Part shown: positions 1 to 7,760 of the stretch, piece after piece | Position numbering within the stretch: the stretch's first letter is position 1 | Layout: each line of letters begins with the position of its first letter | Origin: an uncultured Gemmatimonadota bacterium | Lineage (GTDB): Bacteria; Gemmatimonadota; Gemmatimonadetes; Gemmatimonadales; Gemmatimonadaceae | DNA length: 18,696 bases | NCBI GenBank assembly: GCA_946887155.1 | Contig: CAMPKM010000010.1 | Location: 1-18,696 of the forward strand | Direction: 5' to 3' | Notes under the pieces: generated by a model | Told to the model about the DNA's origin: nothing | What the model saw: the letters and a program-made list of their open reading frames with translations, nothing else | Database searches by the model: none | Made by a program: the position numbers and the translations under genes

Positions 1-558
1 CGCATTGACGAAGACGCGTCGCGCCGACAGTCGGTCGGGGAACACATCGCAGACCTCTGGACGGACCTGAAACGTACGACGCGAGTGCTCTCGCGGCGGC
101 CGGGATACGTCACCATTGCCGCGTTCACCCTGGCACTGGGTATCGGCGCCAATGCCGCCATGTTTGCCGTCACGGACCGGCTGCTCCTGAGCCCGCCCCC
201 GCATATTCGCGATGCGCGTGATGTCGTCCATCTCCGTTTCGACGAGGCGAGAAAAGCGGGTCGAATTGTCTGGGTCGGAGCTCCGTATCCGTTTTTCCGT
301 GCCCTGCTCGACGCGCAGCCAGCCTTCGACATAGCGGGATACCTCACGCAATCGATGCCGCTTCGCACCGGCAGCACACACCGAACGGCCTCGGTGACCG
401 CGGTAACGCCAGGGTACTTCACCCTGCTCGGCACCCGTCCTGCCTTGGGCCGGTTTTTCGACGGTGATGAATCTGGCGAGCGCCCGGTCGTGATCAGTCA
501 CTCGCTCTGGACGCGCGAGCTCGCCGAGTCCGACGTCGTGGGCAGCGACATCAGCTGA
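1..558 (+). CDS. ADOP-family ABC permease, N-terminal part (partial at left edge, frameshifted at its end)
   Basis: The reading frame is open from base 1, so the gene starts outside the window. It encodes a short cytoplasmic lead followed by the first membrane segment typical of MacB/FtsX-type permeases (the TLALGIGANAAMFAVT stretch, bases about 124-171). A periplasmic MacB_PCD-like domain follows (PGYFTLLGTRPALGRFF, VVISHSLW). This is the N-terminal part of an ADOP (Acidobacterial duplicated orphan permease), a family of about 800-900 residues with two MacB_PCD/FtsX units and usually no partner ATPase gene. Its exact substrate is unknown; MacB relatives drive periplasmic export. The frame ends at TGA 556-558 in the middle of the domain, and homology continues in another frame from about 552. 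The pair is one gene carrying a one-base deletion, either a real pseudogene or a sequencing error. Confidence 0.85.
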   Translation, partial: RIDEDASRRQSVGEHIADLWTDLKRTTRVLSRRPGYVTIAAFTLALGIGANAAMFAVTDRLLLSPPPHIRDARDVVHLRFDEARKAGRIVWVGAPYPFFRALLDAQPAFDIAGYLTQSMPLRTGSTHRTASVTAVTPGYFTLLGTRPALGRFFDGDESGERPVVISHSLWTRELAESDVVGSDIS

Positions 559-2477
559 ACGGCGAGCGCTATACCATCGTTGGTGTCGCGCCCCGCGGCT
601 TTACGGGTGCCGGGATTGCGCCGGTAGATGCCTTCATCCCGTTAGGGTCGTCACCGTCGCTCCCGGCCAACTGGCAGACACGCCTGGACTTCCGCATGCT
701 CATGATGCTGGCGCGGCCACACGCCGGCACCACGCAACAGGCGATGCAAGCCGAGGCCACGCGGCTCTACCAGACGTCGCGCCGGGGGCTACCGCAGTTC
801 GATTCGACGGCTCGCGTGCTAACAGCGGCCCTCGTCCCGGGGCGAAAACCCGAGGGCGAGATGACGACGGACGCGCGCGTCACGTTGTGGCTCCAGGGTG
901 TTTCAATCCTCGTGCTCATCATCGCGATCGCCAATGTCGCGAACCTCATGCTGCTTCGCGGGCTCGAACGTCGCCGTGAAACGGCTGTGGCGGTGGCCCT
1001 GGGCGTGAGCCGGTTGCGGCTGGCGAGAAGCGTGGTGCTGGAAAGCCTCCTGCTCGGGATTCTCGCCGGTCTCATGGCTGTCATGATGTCGCGCTGGTCG
1101 GGTCCTTTCGTGTGGAGCCTGCTGCTTCCGGTGGGCGCGGAGATCGCGAGCACCTCACTGCGCGACAGCATCCTCATCGGGCTGGTCACCGCGAGCAGCG
1201 TCGTGGTCATGTCTGTGGTCCCCGTCGCACTCCAACTCCGCACGAAGGTTGGCGACGTCCTGCGCGAGGCGGCGCGTGGATCCAGTCGGCGGGGATCCCT
1301 GATGGGGGACGCGCTGGTCGTCATCCAGGTGGCGTGCGCCGTCGTCCTTCTGGTCGGCTCGGGACTCTTTGTCCGCAGCATGTGGCGCCTGGACGGGCTG
1401 AATCTCGGCTTCGACGTCGGTCGCATTGTCGCCGTACACGTCGACCATGGCCAGGCTCGCGACTCAGCGGGCGCGGCGCAGTTCCTGCGCGATGCGACGG
1501 CGCGCGTACGCGCGGTCCCCGGTGTCGATCTCGTGGCAGCCAGCCTGACCGCTCCATATCGGCCATCGTCCAGCCCAACCGTTCATCTGCCGGGTCGGGA
1601 TCAGCTGCCGGGGATAGGCCCGAATGCACTCGGTTATCCAACGTTCATCGCGATGACCCCGGAATTCTTTGCAGTGATGGGACTGGCGCTGCAACGAGGA
1701 CGGGAGTTTGGCGCGGAAGATGGCGCGACAACGCCGCTCGTGACCATCGTGGATGCCACGATGGCGCGCACGTTCTGGCCCGCCGGTGATGCAATCGGCA
1801 ACTGCTTCAGGATCGGCGCCGATACCATGCCGTGTCGCACCATCGTCGGCATCGTCCAGGACACGAGACGTTCGCCAATCGAGAAGACGCATTCGCCGAG
1901 GTATTACCTGCCCCTGGCGCAAGCTCCCGTGAGCCAGACGAATCATTACCTCTTTGCGCGAACGGCGTTGCCGACCGCCGCTCTCGTTGCACCAGTTCGC
2001 GATGCGATCCTGGCGGGCGACGCTCCACCACCGTTGGTCGAGGTGTCGCCCATGAAGAAATTCCTCGATCCCTATACGCGTCCGTGGCGTCTGGGACGTG
2101 CGGTCTTCGTCGCGTTCGGTGTGGTGTCCACAATCATCGCGACGATCGGTTTGTTCGGGGTGATCTCGTACGGCATACTGCAGCGGCGCCGCGAACTGGG
2201 AATCCGGATGGCACTGGGAGCCACGCATGGGACCGTGCTGCGTCTCGTCCTGAGCGGAGCCGGCAAGCGCACGGTGGTCGGCCTGGTAGCCGGCAGTCTC
2301 GGCGCGGTACTGCTTGGATCCGGGCTGGAGGACCTCCTGTTCCAGACCTCCGCGATGGACGTTCCGGCCTTCGTCGCTTCGATGTTGGTCGTTGCGTTCG
2401 CGACCGTCATCGCCTGCGTCGTGCCCGCGTTGCGCGCGACCCGCGTCGACCCGACGGTCACGCTGAAGGCCGAGTAG
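552..2477 (+). CDS. ADOP-family ABC permease, C-terminal part (continuation after -1 frameshift)
   Basis: This is the rest of the permease that begins at the left edge. Read from base 552 it continues the interrupted domain without a gap (QLNGERYTIVGVAPRGFTG), so the frames join by inserting one base. In order it holds the end of the first MacB_PCD domain, a first FtsX domain with membrane spans (LWLQGVSILVLIIAIANVAN region, then ERRRETAVAVALG, then a span near 1170-1240), a second N-terminal span (VIQVACAVVLLVGSGLFVRS), a second periplasmic domain and a second FtsX domain. It ends with the usual ADOP tail (VPALRATRVDPTVTLKAE). The first start codon in this frame is ATG 696, which lies inside the domain and is unlikely to be a true start. 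There is no adjacent ATPase gene, as is usual for orphan permeases. The gene converges on the deaminase gene 36 bases away. Confidence 0.85.
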   Translation, partial: QLNGERYTIVGVAPRGFTGAGIAPVDAFIPLGSSPSLPANWQTRLDFRMLMMLARPHAGTTQQAMQAEATRLYQTSRRGLPQFDSTARVLTAALVPGRKPEGEMTTDARVTLWLQGVSILVLIIAIANVANLMLLRGLERRRETAVAVALGVSRLRLARSVVLESLLLGILAGLMAVMMSRWSGPFVWSLLLPVGAEIASTSLRDSILIGLVTASSVVVMSVVPVALQLRTKVGDVLREAARGSSRRGSLMGDALVVIQVACAVVLLVGSGLFVRSMWRLDGLNLGFDVGRIVAVHVDHGQARDSAGAAQFLRDATARVRAVPGVDLVAASLTAPYRPSSSPTVHLPGRDQLPGIGPNALGYPTFIAMTPEFFAVMGLALQRGREFGAEDGATTPLVTIVDATMARTFWPAGDAIGNCFRIGADTMPCRTIVGIVQDTRRSPIEKTHSPRYYLPLAQAPVSQTNHYLFARTALPTAALVAPVRDAILAGDAPPPLVEVSPMKKFLDPYTRPWRLGRAVFVAFGVVSTIIATIGLFGVISYGILQRRRELGIRMALGATHGTVLRLVLSGAGKRTVVGLVAGSLGAVLLGSGLEDLLFQTSAMDVPAFVASMLVVAFATVIACVVPALRATRVDPTVTLKAE

Positions 2478-2513
2478 CCAGGAATCCGACGCGCACGGTC
2501 GGGCAACGTCGGC

Positions 2514-3515
2514 TCAGCTCTTCAACTTCACCAAATCGACTCCTGCTTCATTGAGCATTCGCGTCGCGGTGTCGTTCAGCGGGTATGCATCGTAGTAGAC
2601 CACCCGCCGGATTCCGGCGTTGATGATCATCTTGCTGCACATCAGGCACGGGGAGAACGTGGTGTAGAGCGTCGCGTCCCTGATCGCGATGCCATGGTAC
2701 GACGCCTGCACGATGGCGTTCTCCTCGCCGTGCGAGCACAGGCACTCATCGAGGTTCTTGCCGCTCTCGCTGAAGCCATTGCAACGCGGGCAGCCGCCTT
2801 CGTTGCAGTTCTTCACGCCGCGCGGTGTGCCGTTGTAGCCGGTGCTGATGATGCGCCGTTCGGAAACGATGACAGCAGCTACCTGTCGCTTCATGCAGTT
2901 ACTGCGCGCCGCAACCTGTTTGGCGATGTCCATGAAATACTGATCCCACGACGGCCGTGCCGAAGCCACCTCGACCTCGCGAAGGGCGATGTTCAGTTGC
3001 GACGCGAATTCATCGATCGTGCCGCTGTTCTCGATCGTGCGGTTGGCGAGTCGCTCGGTTTCGAGCAGTTGTTGCGCGGCGGCGTTGCTGCTGGCAAACT
3101 CGCGCTCCTCCATGCGAATGAAGTCCTGCAGTGTCCCGGCATCACCAGCACGATTGCGTGCGAGCGATCTCTCGAAACGGGCTTCGAGCGGCGCAAAGAT
3201 GTGGAAGAGCGAAAACGAGCCCGCCTTTTTCAGTGCCGCGACTTCGGCGGGATGCCGGATGCTGTCGATGACGTAGTTCCGGTCGGCCTGCATTCGCGCG
3301 ACCGTGAGTTCCGCGAGCGCCCCTGGTCCATGTCGCTCCCGCAACTCGTTGCCGAGCGCAATCAGGTTCTCTCGAACCTCGTCCAGACCGCGCCGTTTTG
3401 CCTCTTCGCGGATGACGTTTGACAATGAGAGGTACGAGAACCCCTTGGCGGTCAGCATCTCGCCCGCGGTGGTTTTGCCGCCGGCATTTCGTCCAGTCAA
3501 TCCGATGATGATCAT
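2514..3515 (-). CDS. P-loop kinase-dCMP deaminase fusion (AvcD/DcdV- or Dcd1-like)
   Basis: A 333-residue two-domain protein. Residues 1-180 form a P-loop nucleotide-kinase-like domain with a Walker A motif (GRNAGGKT, residues 8-15). Residues about 185-333 form a zinc-dependent deoxycytidylate deaminase. The Zn ligands are H262 in SHGEENAI (HGE rather than the commoner HAE), C290 and C293 in SPCLMC, and E264 is the proton shuttle. Extra cysteines (C207, C237, C242, C245, C258, C260) could bind a second zinc, as in T4-type dCMP deaminase. The reaction would be dCMP to dUMP, feeding thymidylate synthesis. Established knowledge: yeast Dcd1 has a similar N-terminal extension, and Vibrio AvcD/DcdV is a larger kinase-deaminase fusion that depletes dC nucleotides during phage infection. 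Which role applies here is open. The start is ATG 3513-3515, with no strong Shine-Dalgarno sequence. The gene is divergent from rsmD. Confidence 0.85.
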   Translation of the reverse strand: MIIIGLTGRNAGGKTTAGEMLTAKGFSYLSLSNVIREEAKRRGLDEVRENLIALGNELRERHGPGALAELTVARMQADRNYVIDSIRHPAEVAALKKAGSFSLFHIFAPLEARFERSLARNRAGDAGTLQDFIRMEEREFASSNAAAQQLLETERLANRTIENSGTIDEFASQLNIALREVEVASARPSWDQYFMDIAKQVAARSNCMKRQVAAVIVSERRIISTGYNGTPRGVKNCNEGGCPRCNGFSESGKNLDECLCSHGEENAIVQASYHGIAIRDATLYTTFSPCLMCSKMIINAGIRRVVYYDAYPLNDTATRMLNEAGVDLVKLKS

Positions 3516-3657
3516 GAGTGCTCAGCGAAAACGGTAGATTCCACTGCACCGCCATCCGGCATATGTTCGCCGCGTTCAAGATCGAACAAGATACGACGCT
3601 CCGCACCCTCTGACCTGCGGCTCCATCCATGGTGAATCACGTCGGGGCCCGGTTCCG

Positions 3658-4173
3658 ATGAGAATTATCGGCGGCAAGTTTGCGGGTCGCGACCTCACGT
3701 CGCCAAACGACTTCCGCGTGCGCCCAACGGCGGAACACGTGCGGGGCACCCTGCTCGACCTCCTTGCGAAGGATCTCCCCGCCGCGAGTGTGCTCGACCT
3801 CTTCGCCGGCACCGGGGCACTTGGCCTCGAGGCGATCTCGCGCGGGGCCAGGCGCTGTGACTTCGTCGAGACGCGTCCCGCAAGCCTGCATGCGCTCAAG
3901 GCCAACGTCGTCGCGCTCCGCTTGAAGGAGCGGACGCGGATCTTCAAGAAGGATGCACTGCCATTCGCGGCTGCTTTGAGCGAAGGCGCCTATGATTTGG
4001 CCTTTGTCGATCCTCCATACGGCTCCCGGATGCTCGATCGGGTGATCGGGCATTGGACGGCGACCCGGTTCGCGCGCGTGCTCGCCGTTGAGCATGAACG
4101 GAATCACGAAATTCCGGCTGGCGTGTTGCGCCGAATCGTCGACGATACCGCGATCACGATCTATCGAGTGTGA
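3658..4173 (+). CDS. rsmD: 16S rRNA (guanine966-N2)-methyltransferase RsmD
   Basis: A 171-residue class I SAM-dependent methyltransferase of the RsmD family, which methylates N2 of G966 in 16S rRNA on the 30S subunit. Visible landmarks are the family start (MRIIGGKFAGRDL), the RPT..VRGTLLDLL signature (residues 22-36), the SAM-binding motif I DLFAGTGALGLEA (47-59) and the catalytic motif IV DPPY (118-121). The length fits the family (about 180 residues), with a slightly short C-terminus. It starts at ATG 3658. The 142 bases between it and the divergent deaminase gene must hold both promoters, but I cannot identify a clear consensus. In many bacteria rsmD is followed by coaD; here it is followed by a gene remnant and an unrelated glycosidase on the other strand. 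Confidence 0.9.
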   Translation: MRIIGGKFAGRDLTSPNDFRVRPTAEHVRGTLLDLLAKDLPAASVLDLFAGTGALGLEAISRGARRCDFVETRPASLHALKANVVALRLKERTRIFKKDALPFAAALSEGAYDLAFVDPPYGSRMLDRVIGHWTATRFARVLAVEHERNHEIPAGVLRRIVDDTAITIYRV

Positions 4174-4223
4174 GCCTGAATCTGCTGGCTTGATCTGGCG
4201 GCGAGGTTGCGGCGCGATCCTCT

Positions 4224-4367
4224 TTACTTCGGCTTCACCCTGGACCGGAGTACTGCGAAAAAGTTCTGCACGATGATCACTGCATCGGGTCGGTCATCGG
4301 CACCAGGGGGCTTGGACAACAGGAACCATCCGTCAGGTACGACGTCGAAGAGCGTCGTCGTCAGCCG
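4224..4367 (-). pseudogene. Remnant: C-terminal tail of a PD40/TolB-type propeller or propeller-kinase
   Basis: This stretch contains no intact gene. On the minus strand, a frame ending at TAA (4226-4224) reads TLFDVVPDGWFLLSKPP, then AVIIVQNFFAVLRSRVKPK. The pattern (F/Y)DV-PDG--FL ... I-VV-N(W/F)F--L--RV, followed by a stop within a few residues, is how many Gemmatimonadota and Acidobacteriota PD40-repeat propeller proteins and propeller-bearing Ser/Thr kinases end. Upstream of about 4367 the frame becomes arginine- and lysine-rich without propeller features and then runs into the GH43 gene in another frame, so the rest of the gene is gone. The match is from memory of the family pattern. 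A chance open frame is possible. Confidence 0.4.
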
Positions 4368-4413
4368 CGTGAGCAGGCGCCAGCGCCGCGCTTTCCTCTT
4401 CGATACCGATCGA

Positions 4414-5394
4414 TCACCGGATCGGGTTGCGCTCCACTCCGGCTGTCGTGATCACCACCGGCTGAATGAACCCACGTTCGTCGAAGCGCAACACATCGAT
4501 GCTGACCACGCGATGATTGCGATCCGTTTCGCCGAGTGGGCGGCGGTGGTACACGATGTATGACGAGTCCCCCGCCTGAAGCACCGAGTGATGCCCGGCC
4601 CCGGTCGCAACGGTCGAGTCCTGCCGAAGGATCCGCCCGACACGCTCGAACGGACCAAACGGTGACGTGCCGATGGCGTACGCCACCGCGTAGTTAGGCC
4701 CCGTCCAGCCACCCTCCGACCACATGAAGTAGTACTTGTCGCCCTTCTGGAGCATGTACGCCCCTTCGACATACCCGGCCGGCGTGATTTCCTTGAACGT
4801 GGAGCCGTCCGGGAACGGAACGAAGCCGGTGAAATCGTCATTCAGCCTGGCGATGTTGCAGTGCCTCCAGCCGCCGTAGACGATGTAGTACGATCCGTCG
4901 CGGTCGCGGAACACGTTCTGGTCGATCGGTTGCGCACCATTGTGGAACGCATCGATGAGCGGCTTGCCGAGGTGGTCGACGAACGGACCGTCCGGCCGCC
5001 GCGAGCGCGCCACGCCGATCCCGCCGCGCTCCTGGTCGTTCTGGATGTCATTCGCCCCGAAGAACAGGTAATACCAGCCGTCCTTGAACACGACCGAGGG
5101 CGCCCACACCGCGCGTCGCGCCCACTTCACACTCGCGGTGTCGACGATCCGTGGATGCTTTGTCCAGGTCACGAGGTCCGTGGACGAAAACGCGTCCATG
5201 AACACCTGCTGGTCATACGGCGCCGAATACGTGGGATAGATCCAGTAGCGACCCTCGAACACGTGCGCCTCGGGATCGGCGTACCAGCCCGGAAGAATCG
5301 GGTTGCCGGAGCGCGGCTCCTGCCCCGCGGCCCCGACGAGCAGGACAAGCAGCAGAAGCATCGCAAATCGCCCGGTCAGCGGGTGCGTTCCCAT
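4414..5394 (-). CDS. Secreted glycoside hydrolase family 43 (GH43) protein
   Basis: A 326-residue protein with an N-terminal signal peptide (residues about 9-24, MLLLLVLLVGAAG, probably cut before QEP) and a single five-bladed GH43 domain. The catalytic triad can be placed: the general base D40 in GWYADPEAHVF, the pKa-modulating D158 in PIDQNVF and the general acid E210 in YVEGAYM. WAPSVV (97-102) and GHHSVL (267-272) are further GH43 landmarks. Known family members are exo- or endo-acting arabinofuranosidases, arabinanases, xylosidases or galactosidases. The subfamily and substrate cannot be named from sequence alone. It acts in the periplasm or outside the cell. The start could also be the ATG at residue 12. 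The gene is divergent from the diguanylate cyclase gene. The minus-strand sequence beyond its 3' end holds the propeller remnant. Confidence 0.88.
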   Translation of the reverse strand: MGTHPLTGRFAMLLLLVLLVGAAGQEPRSGNPILPGWYADPEAHVFEGRYWIYPTYSAPYDQQVFMDAFSSTDLVTWTKHPRIVDTASVKWARRAVWAPSVVFKDGWYYLFFGANDIQNDQERGGIGVARSRRPDGPFVDHLGKPLIDAFHNGAQPIDQNVFRDRDGSYYIVYGGWRHCNIARLNDDFTGFVPFPDGSTFKEITPAGYVEGAYMLQKGDKYYFMWSEGGWTGPNYAVAYAIGTSPFGPFERVGRILRQDSTVATGAGHHSVLQAGDSSYIVYHRRPLGETDRNHRVVSIDVLRFDERGFIQPVVITTAGVERNPIR

Positions 5395-5659
5395 CTCCGC
5401 GCGCTCGGCTTCGGCAGGTCTTCAATCACGAGCGGAAACTGGCCTCGGAAAGGCCTCCTCGCGAGTCCTGGCACCTCGAGCGCCGCCATTCGTGACTCAG
5501 GCCCGGCATGTACAGTCATACGATGCCGCCGCAGATGCCTGGCGACGACCCGCTTCGACGCATTCCACCGTTCGGATCAGTCAGCGATCGCCCTTGTTAC
5601 GTCTCACGCGCAAACCAGCAGTAGCGCCCGTCACCAACCTCGGTCCCTACGAGGCGGAC

Positions 5660-6841
5660 GTGACGCGCGCGCTCGAACGCGGCTTCCCATGGATGTATTT
5701 CCCCTCCGATCTCGAACGGCTTTTCGAGTACGAGACCGCCCATGAACGCAGCCGGCACCTCGTTGGCGTCGGAATCCTCTGGATCGGCCTGGGCATCCTG
5801 TACACGATGCTGGCGGTGAACGGACTCGCGACACCTCTGGTGGTCGAGGCCCAGTCGGCCGTTCGCATCGCCCTCATAACGCCCGTCCTGATCGCGATCA
5901 CCTTCGCCATCTGGTGGGGCGTCAGGCCGGCGGCCCGGGAATTGGCGATGATGGTGGCGAACATCGTGGCGCCCACCAGCATCATCCTGCTCATCACGTT
6001 CTCCGAGCATGGTGATGTCGGGACCAATCGCGGCGCGCTGACGATCGTCCTCCTGTTCATTACCGTGGTGGTGCGCCTGCGTTTCTGGTACGCGTTGACG
6101 GCCTGCCTGTCGATCCTCACAGTCCAGACGGTCGTACCATTGCTCATGAACGTCCCGGTGCCCGGGAGCGTGGGACTCGTCGTCATGACGATCGCGGCGA
6201 CGCTGACGGCGAACTACACGCTCGAGCGTGAGTACCGGCTCAATTACCTGCACCGCGTGCACGGGCGCATCCAGGGGGCGCGCCTGGCGGCGATGGTCGA
6301 GCAGTTGCACGATCTCGCGCAGCGCGACGCGCTCACCGGGCTCGCCAACCGGCGGGCGCTGGATGAGCAGCTCAACGAGTTGTTCGCGCGTGACGAGCGG
6401 TTTGCGGTGATCCTTATCGACATCGATGCCTTCAAGGCGTTCAACGATGCCTATGGTCACCAGATCGGTGACGACTGCCTCCGGCGCGTGGCCGCGATGT
6501 TGCGAGCGTCGCTGCGGTTCACGTCGGACCGGATCGCGCGGATGGGCGGCGAGGAATTCGCGGTAGTGTTGCCGAGGACGTCCCTCGAGGACGCGCGCAG
6601 CATGGCGGAGCGGATGCGCAAGGCGATTCACGACCTGCGGATTCCACACCTCGGATCGTCCACAGGGATGGTGGTTTCGATCAGCCTCGGCGTGAGCGCG
6701 GCGGAGACGCCAACCGCGCCGGGCGAATTGATCGCGCGGGCCGACAAGGCGCTGTACCGGGCCAAGGCGCTGGGCCGGAACAGGGTGGAGGTGGCGGGTG
6801 TGGGCGCGAGCGGTTCCTACCCAACCCTCCGCAGCGCCTGA
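5660..6841 (+). CDS. Membrane-bound GGDEF diguanylate cyclase
   Basis: A 393-residue protein that makes cyclic di-GMP from two GTP. About six membrane segments fill residues 34-186, then comes a short linker helix (about 190-220) and a complete GGDEF domain (221-380). The domain shows DALTGLANRRALD (223-235), the metal-binding VILIDIDAFKAFND (250-263) and the active-site GGEEF (296-300). The product-inhibition I-site (RxxD just before GGEEF) is not in register: the sequence reads RFTSD, one residue too long, so feedback inhibition may be absent. Start choice: GTG 5660 has GAGG at 5651-5654 with a 5-base spacer. ATG 5693 and TTG 5594 are alternatives. The frame is open far upstream into the GH43 gene, but that part looks non-coding. 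The sensor is the membrane region itself, with no PAS or GAF domain. Confidence 0.87.
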   Translation: MTRALERGFPWMYFPSDLERLFEYETAHERSRHLVGVGILWIGLGILYTMLAVNGLATPLVVEAQSAVRIALITPVLIAITFAIWWGVRPAARELAMMVANIVAPTSIILLITFSEHGDVGTNRGALTIVLLFITVVVRLRFWYALTACLSILTVQTVVPLLMNVPVPGSVGLVVMTIAATLTANYTLEREYRLNYLHRVHGRIQGARLAAMVEQLHDLAQRDALTGLANRRALDEQLNELFARDERFAVILIDIDAFKAFNDAYGHQIGDDCLRRVAAMLRASLRFTSDRIARMGGEEFAVVLPRTSLEDARSMAERMRKAIHDLRIPHLGSSTGMVVSISLGVSAAETPTAPGELIARADKALYRAKALGRNRVEVAGVGASGSYPTLRSA

Positions 6842-6848
6842 CCGCCCC

Positions 6849-6875
6849 ATAGTTCGGGGTCTGACCCCGAACTAT
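6849..6875. repeat. Perfect palindrome, REP-like hairpin between convergent genes
   Basis: The arm TAGTTCGGGGTC (6850-6861) and its exact reverse complement (6863-6874) flank a single T, giving a 12-bp perfect inverted repeat. The core GGGGTCTGACCCC resembles repetitive palindromes (REP-type elements, often linked to Y1-type RAYT transposases) that I recall from several bacterial groups. It lies 8 bases after the diguanylate cyclase stop. It has no U-tract, so it is not a classical Rho-independent terminator, although it could still stop or stabilise transcripts between the two convergent genes. Confidence 0.6.
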
Positions 6876-6935
6876 CCGAATTTCCCGAATTGACGCCGAA
6901 GATAGCCGAACTAACACCGAACCGACCGCAGTTCG
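6864..6935. repeat. Cluster of short CCGAA repeats next to the palindrome
   Basis: Six CCGAA words occur at 9-12 base intervals just after the palindrome centre (ccgaacta, ccgaattt, ccgaattgacg, ccgaagatag, ccgaactaaca, ccgaaccga), followed by an inverted TTCGG. The region is non-coding and lies between convergent stop codons. It could be a degenerated end of the neighbouring REP-like element. Confidence 0.4.
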
Positions 6936-6941
6936 GCCCGG

Positions 6942-7760
6942 TTAGCGGTGGAGGCGGCGGAGGTCGACGCGGCGGAACTCGATGGGATGGCCTTCGCTCT
7001 GGAGCGCAATCCAGCCGGATGATAGCGGACGGCCGTCGACCTTCTGCGCCGGATCGTGCCGACTCACGTTGCCGCCGCCCACGCGCGGGTGCGTGTAGGT
7101 CATCACCGTGTCGCCGTTCACGATGTGCCGGACAAGCGAATCGCCCCAGACGATCGCCTCCACCCGCACCCATTCATCGCCGTGAAAGGTCGGCGAGCGC
7201 GAGTTCACGCAGTGACCTTGCACTGTCTGGCCGTCGATGTCCACCTCGGTACCCGGCGAACACATGTTGGCCGTACTGCGCGCGCGGCCATCGCCCAAGC
7301 CACCCAGGAACTGCAACTCGATCGAGATCGGGAAATCCTGGTCTCTCCGCATCGTGCGCGGATCCTGCGCGTGCAGCATCACGCCGCTGTTCCGCCGCGC
7401 CCAGTCCGGCGTGTCGCTCAGCCAGTTGCCGGTGAACCGGTACTCGACCACCAGGTGATAGTCGGAAAACGGCTCGCGAAAAAACAGGTGACCGAACTGC
7501 GAATCCAGCGACGCATACCCTTCGTAGCCGACCGTCAGCACGCCATGCTCGACGCGAAACGTGTTGGCGTAGTTCTCGCCCAGGTCGTGCTTCGCGATCT
7601 TCACGATCCAGTCTGATAGATCGCGACCATTGAACAACCTGATCCAGTCGCCACTGTGATCCTGGGCATTTGCGATCGGCGCGAGCAGGCCGCTCGCGAT
7701 GAGGACATACAGCCGTCGCCGGATCCCGGGGGCAGTCGACTTCACGAACGCGTTGATCAT
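6942..7760 (-). CDS. Secreted DUF1080 / 3-keto-disaccharide hydrolase-type protein
   Basis: A 272-residue protein with a signal peptide (IRRRLYVLIASGLLAPIANA, cut near residue 32) and one DUF1080 (PF06439) domain, a concanavalin-like beta-sandwich. Family landmarks are WIRLFNGRDLSDW (39-51), RNSGVMLHAQDP (123-134), ISIELQFLGG (145-154) and the C-terminal GWIALQSEGHPIEFRRVDLRRL. Members of this family cleave 3-keto-glucosides or bind sugars; the exact substrate here is unknown. The start at ATG 7758-7760 was chosen because GGAG lies 4 bases upstream and because the next 43 upstream codons lack any family feature and would bury the signal peptide. It acts in the periplasm or outside the cell and converges on the diguanylate cyclase gene. 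Confidence 0.85.
   Translation of the reverse strand: MINAFVKSTAPGIRRRLYVLIASGLLAPIANAQDHSGDWIRLFNGRDLSDWIVKIAKHDLGENYANTFRVEHGVLTVGYEGYASLDSQFGHLFFREPFSDYHLVVEYRFTGNWLSDTPDWARRNSGVMLHAQDPRTMRRDQDFPISIELQFLGGLGDGRARSTANMCSPGTEVDIDGQTVQGHCVNSRSPTFHGDEWVRVEAIVWGDSLVRHIVNGDTVMTYTHPRVGGGNVSRHDPAQKVDGRPLSSGWIALQSEGHPIEFRRVDLRRLHR

Noticed and set aside
2487..2503. Possible terminator between the ADOP permease and the deaminase gene
   Set aside because: Only a 5-bp CCGAC/GTCGG stem without a T-run on either strand.
5303..5659. Long upstream extension of the diguanylate cyclase frame
   Set aside because: The open frame runs antisense into the GH43 signal region and has low-complexity, arginine/proline-rich translation with no membrane or domain features. 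The GAGG-GTG at 5651-5662 is a better start.
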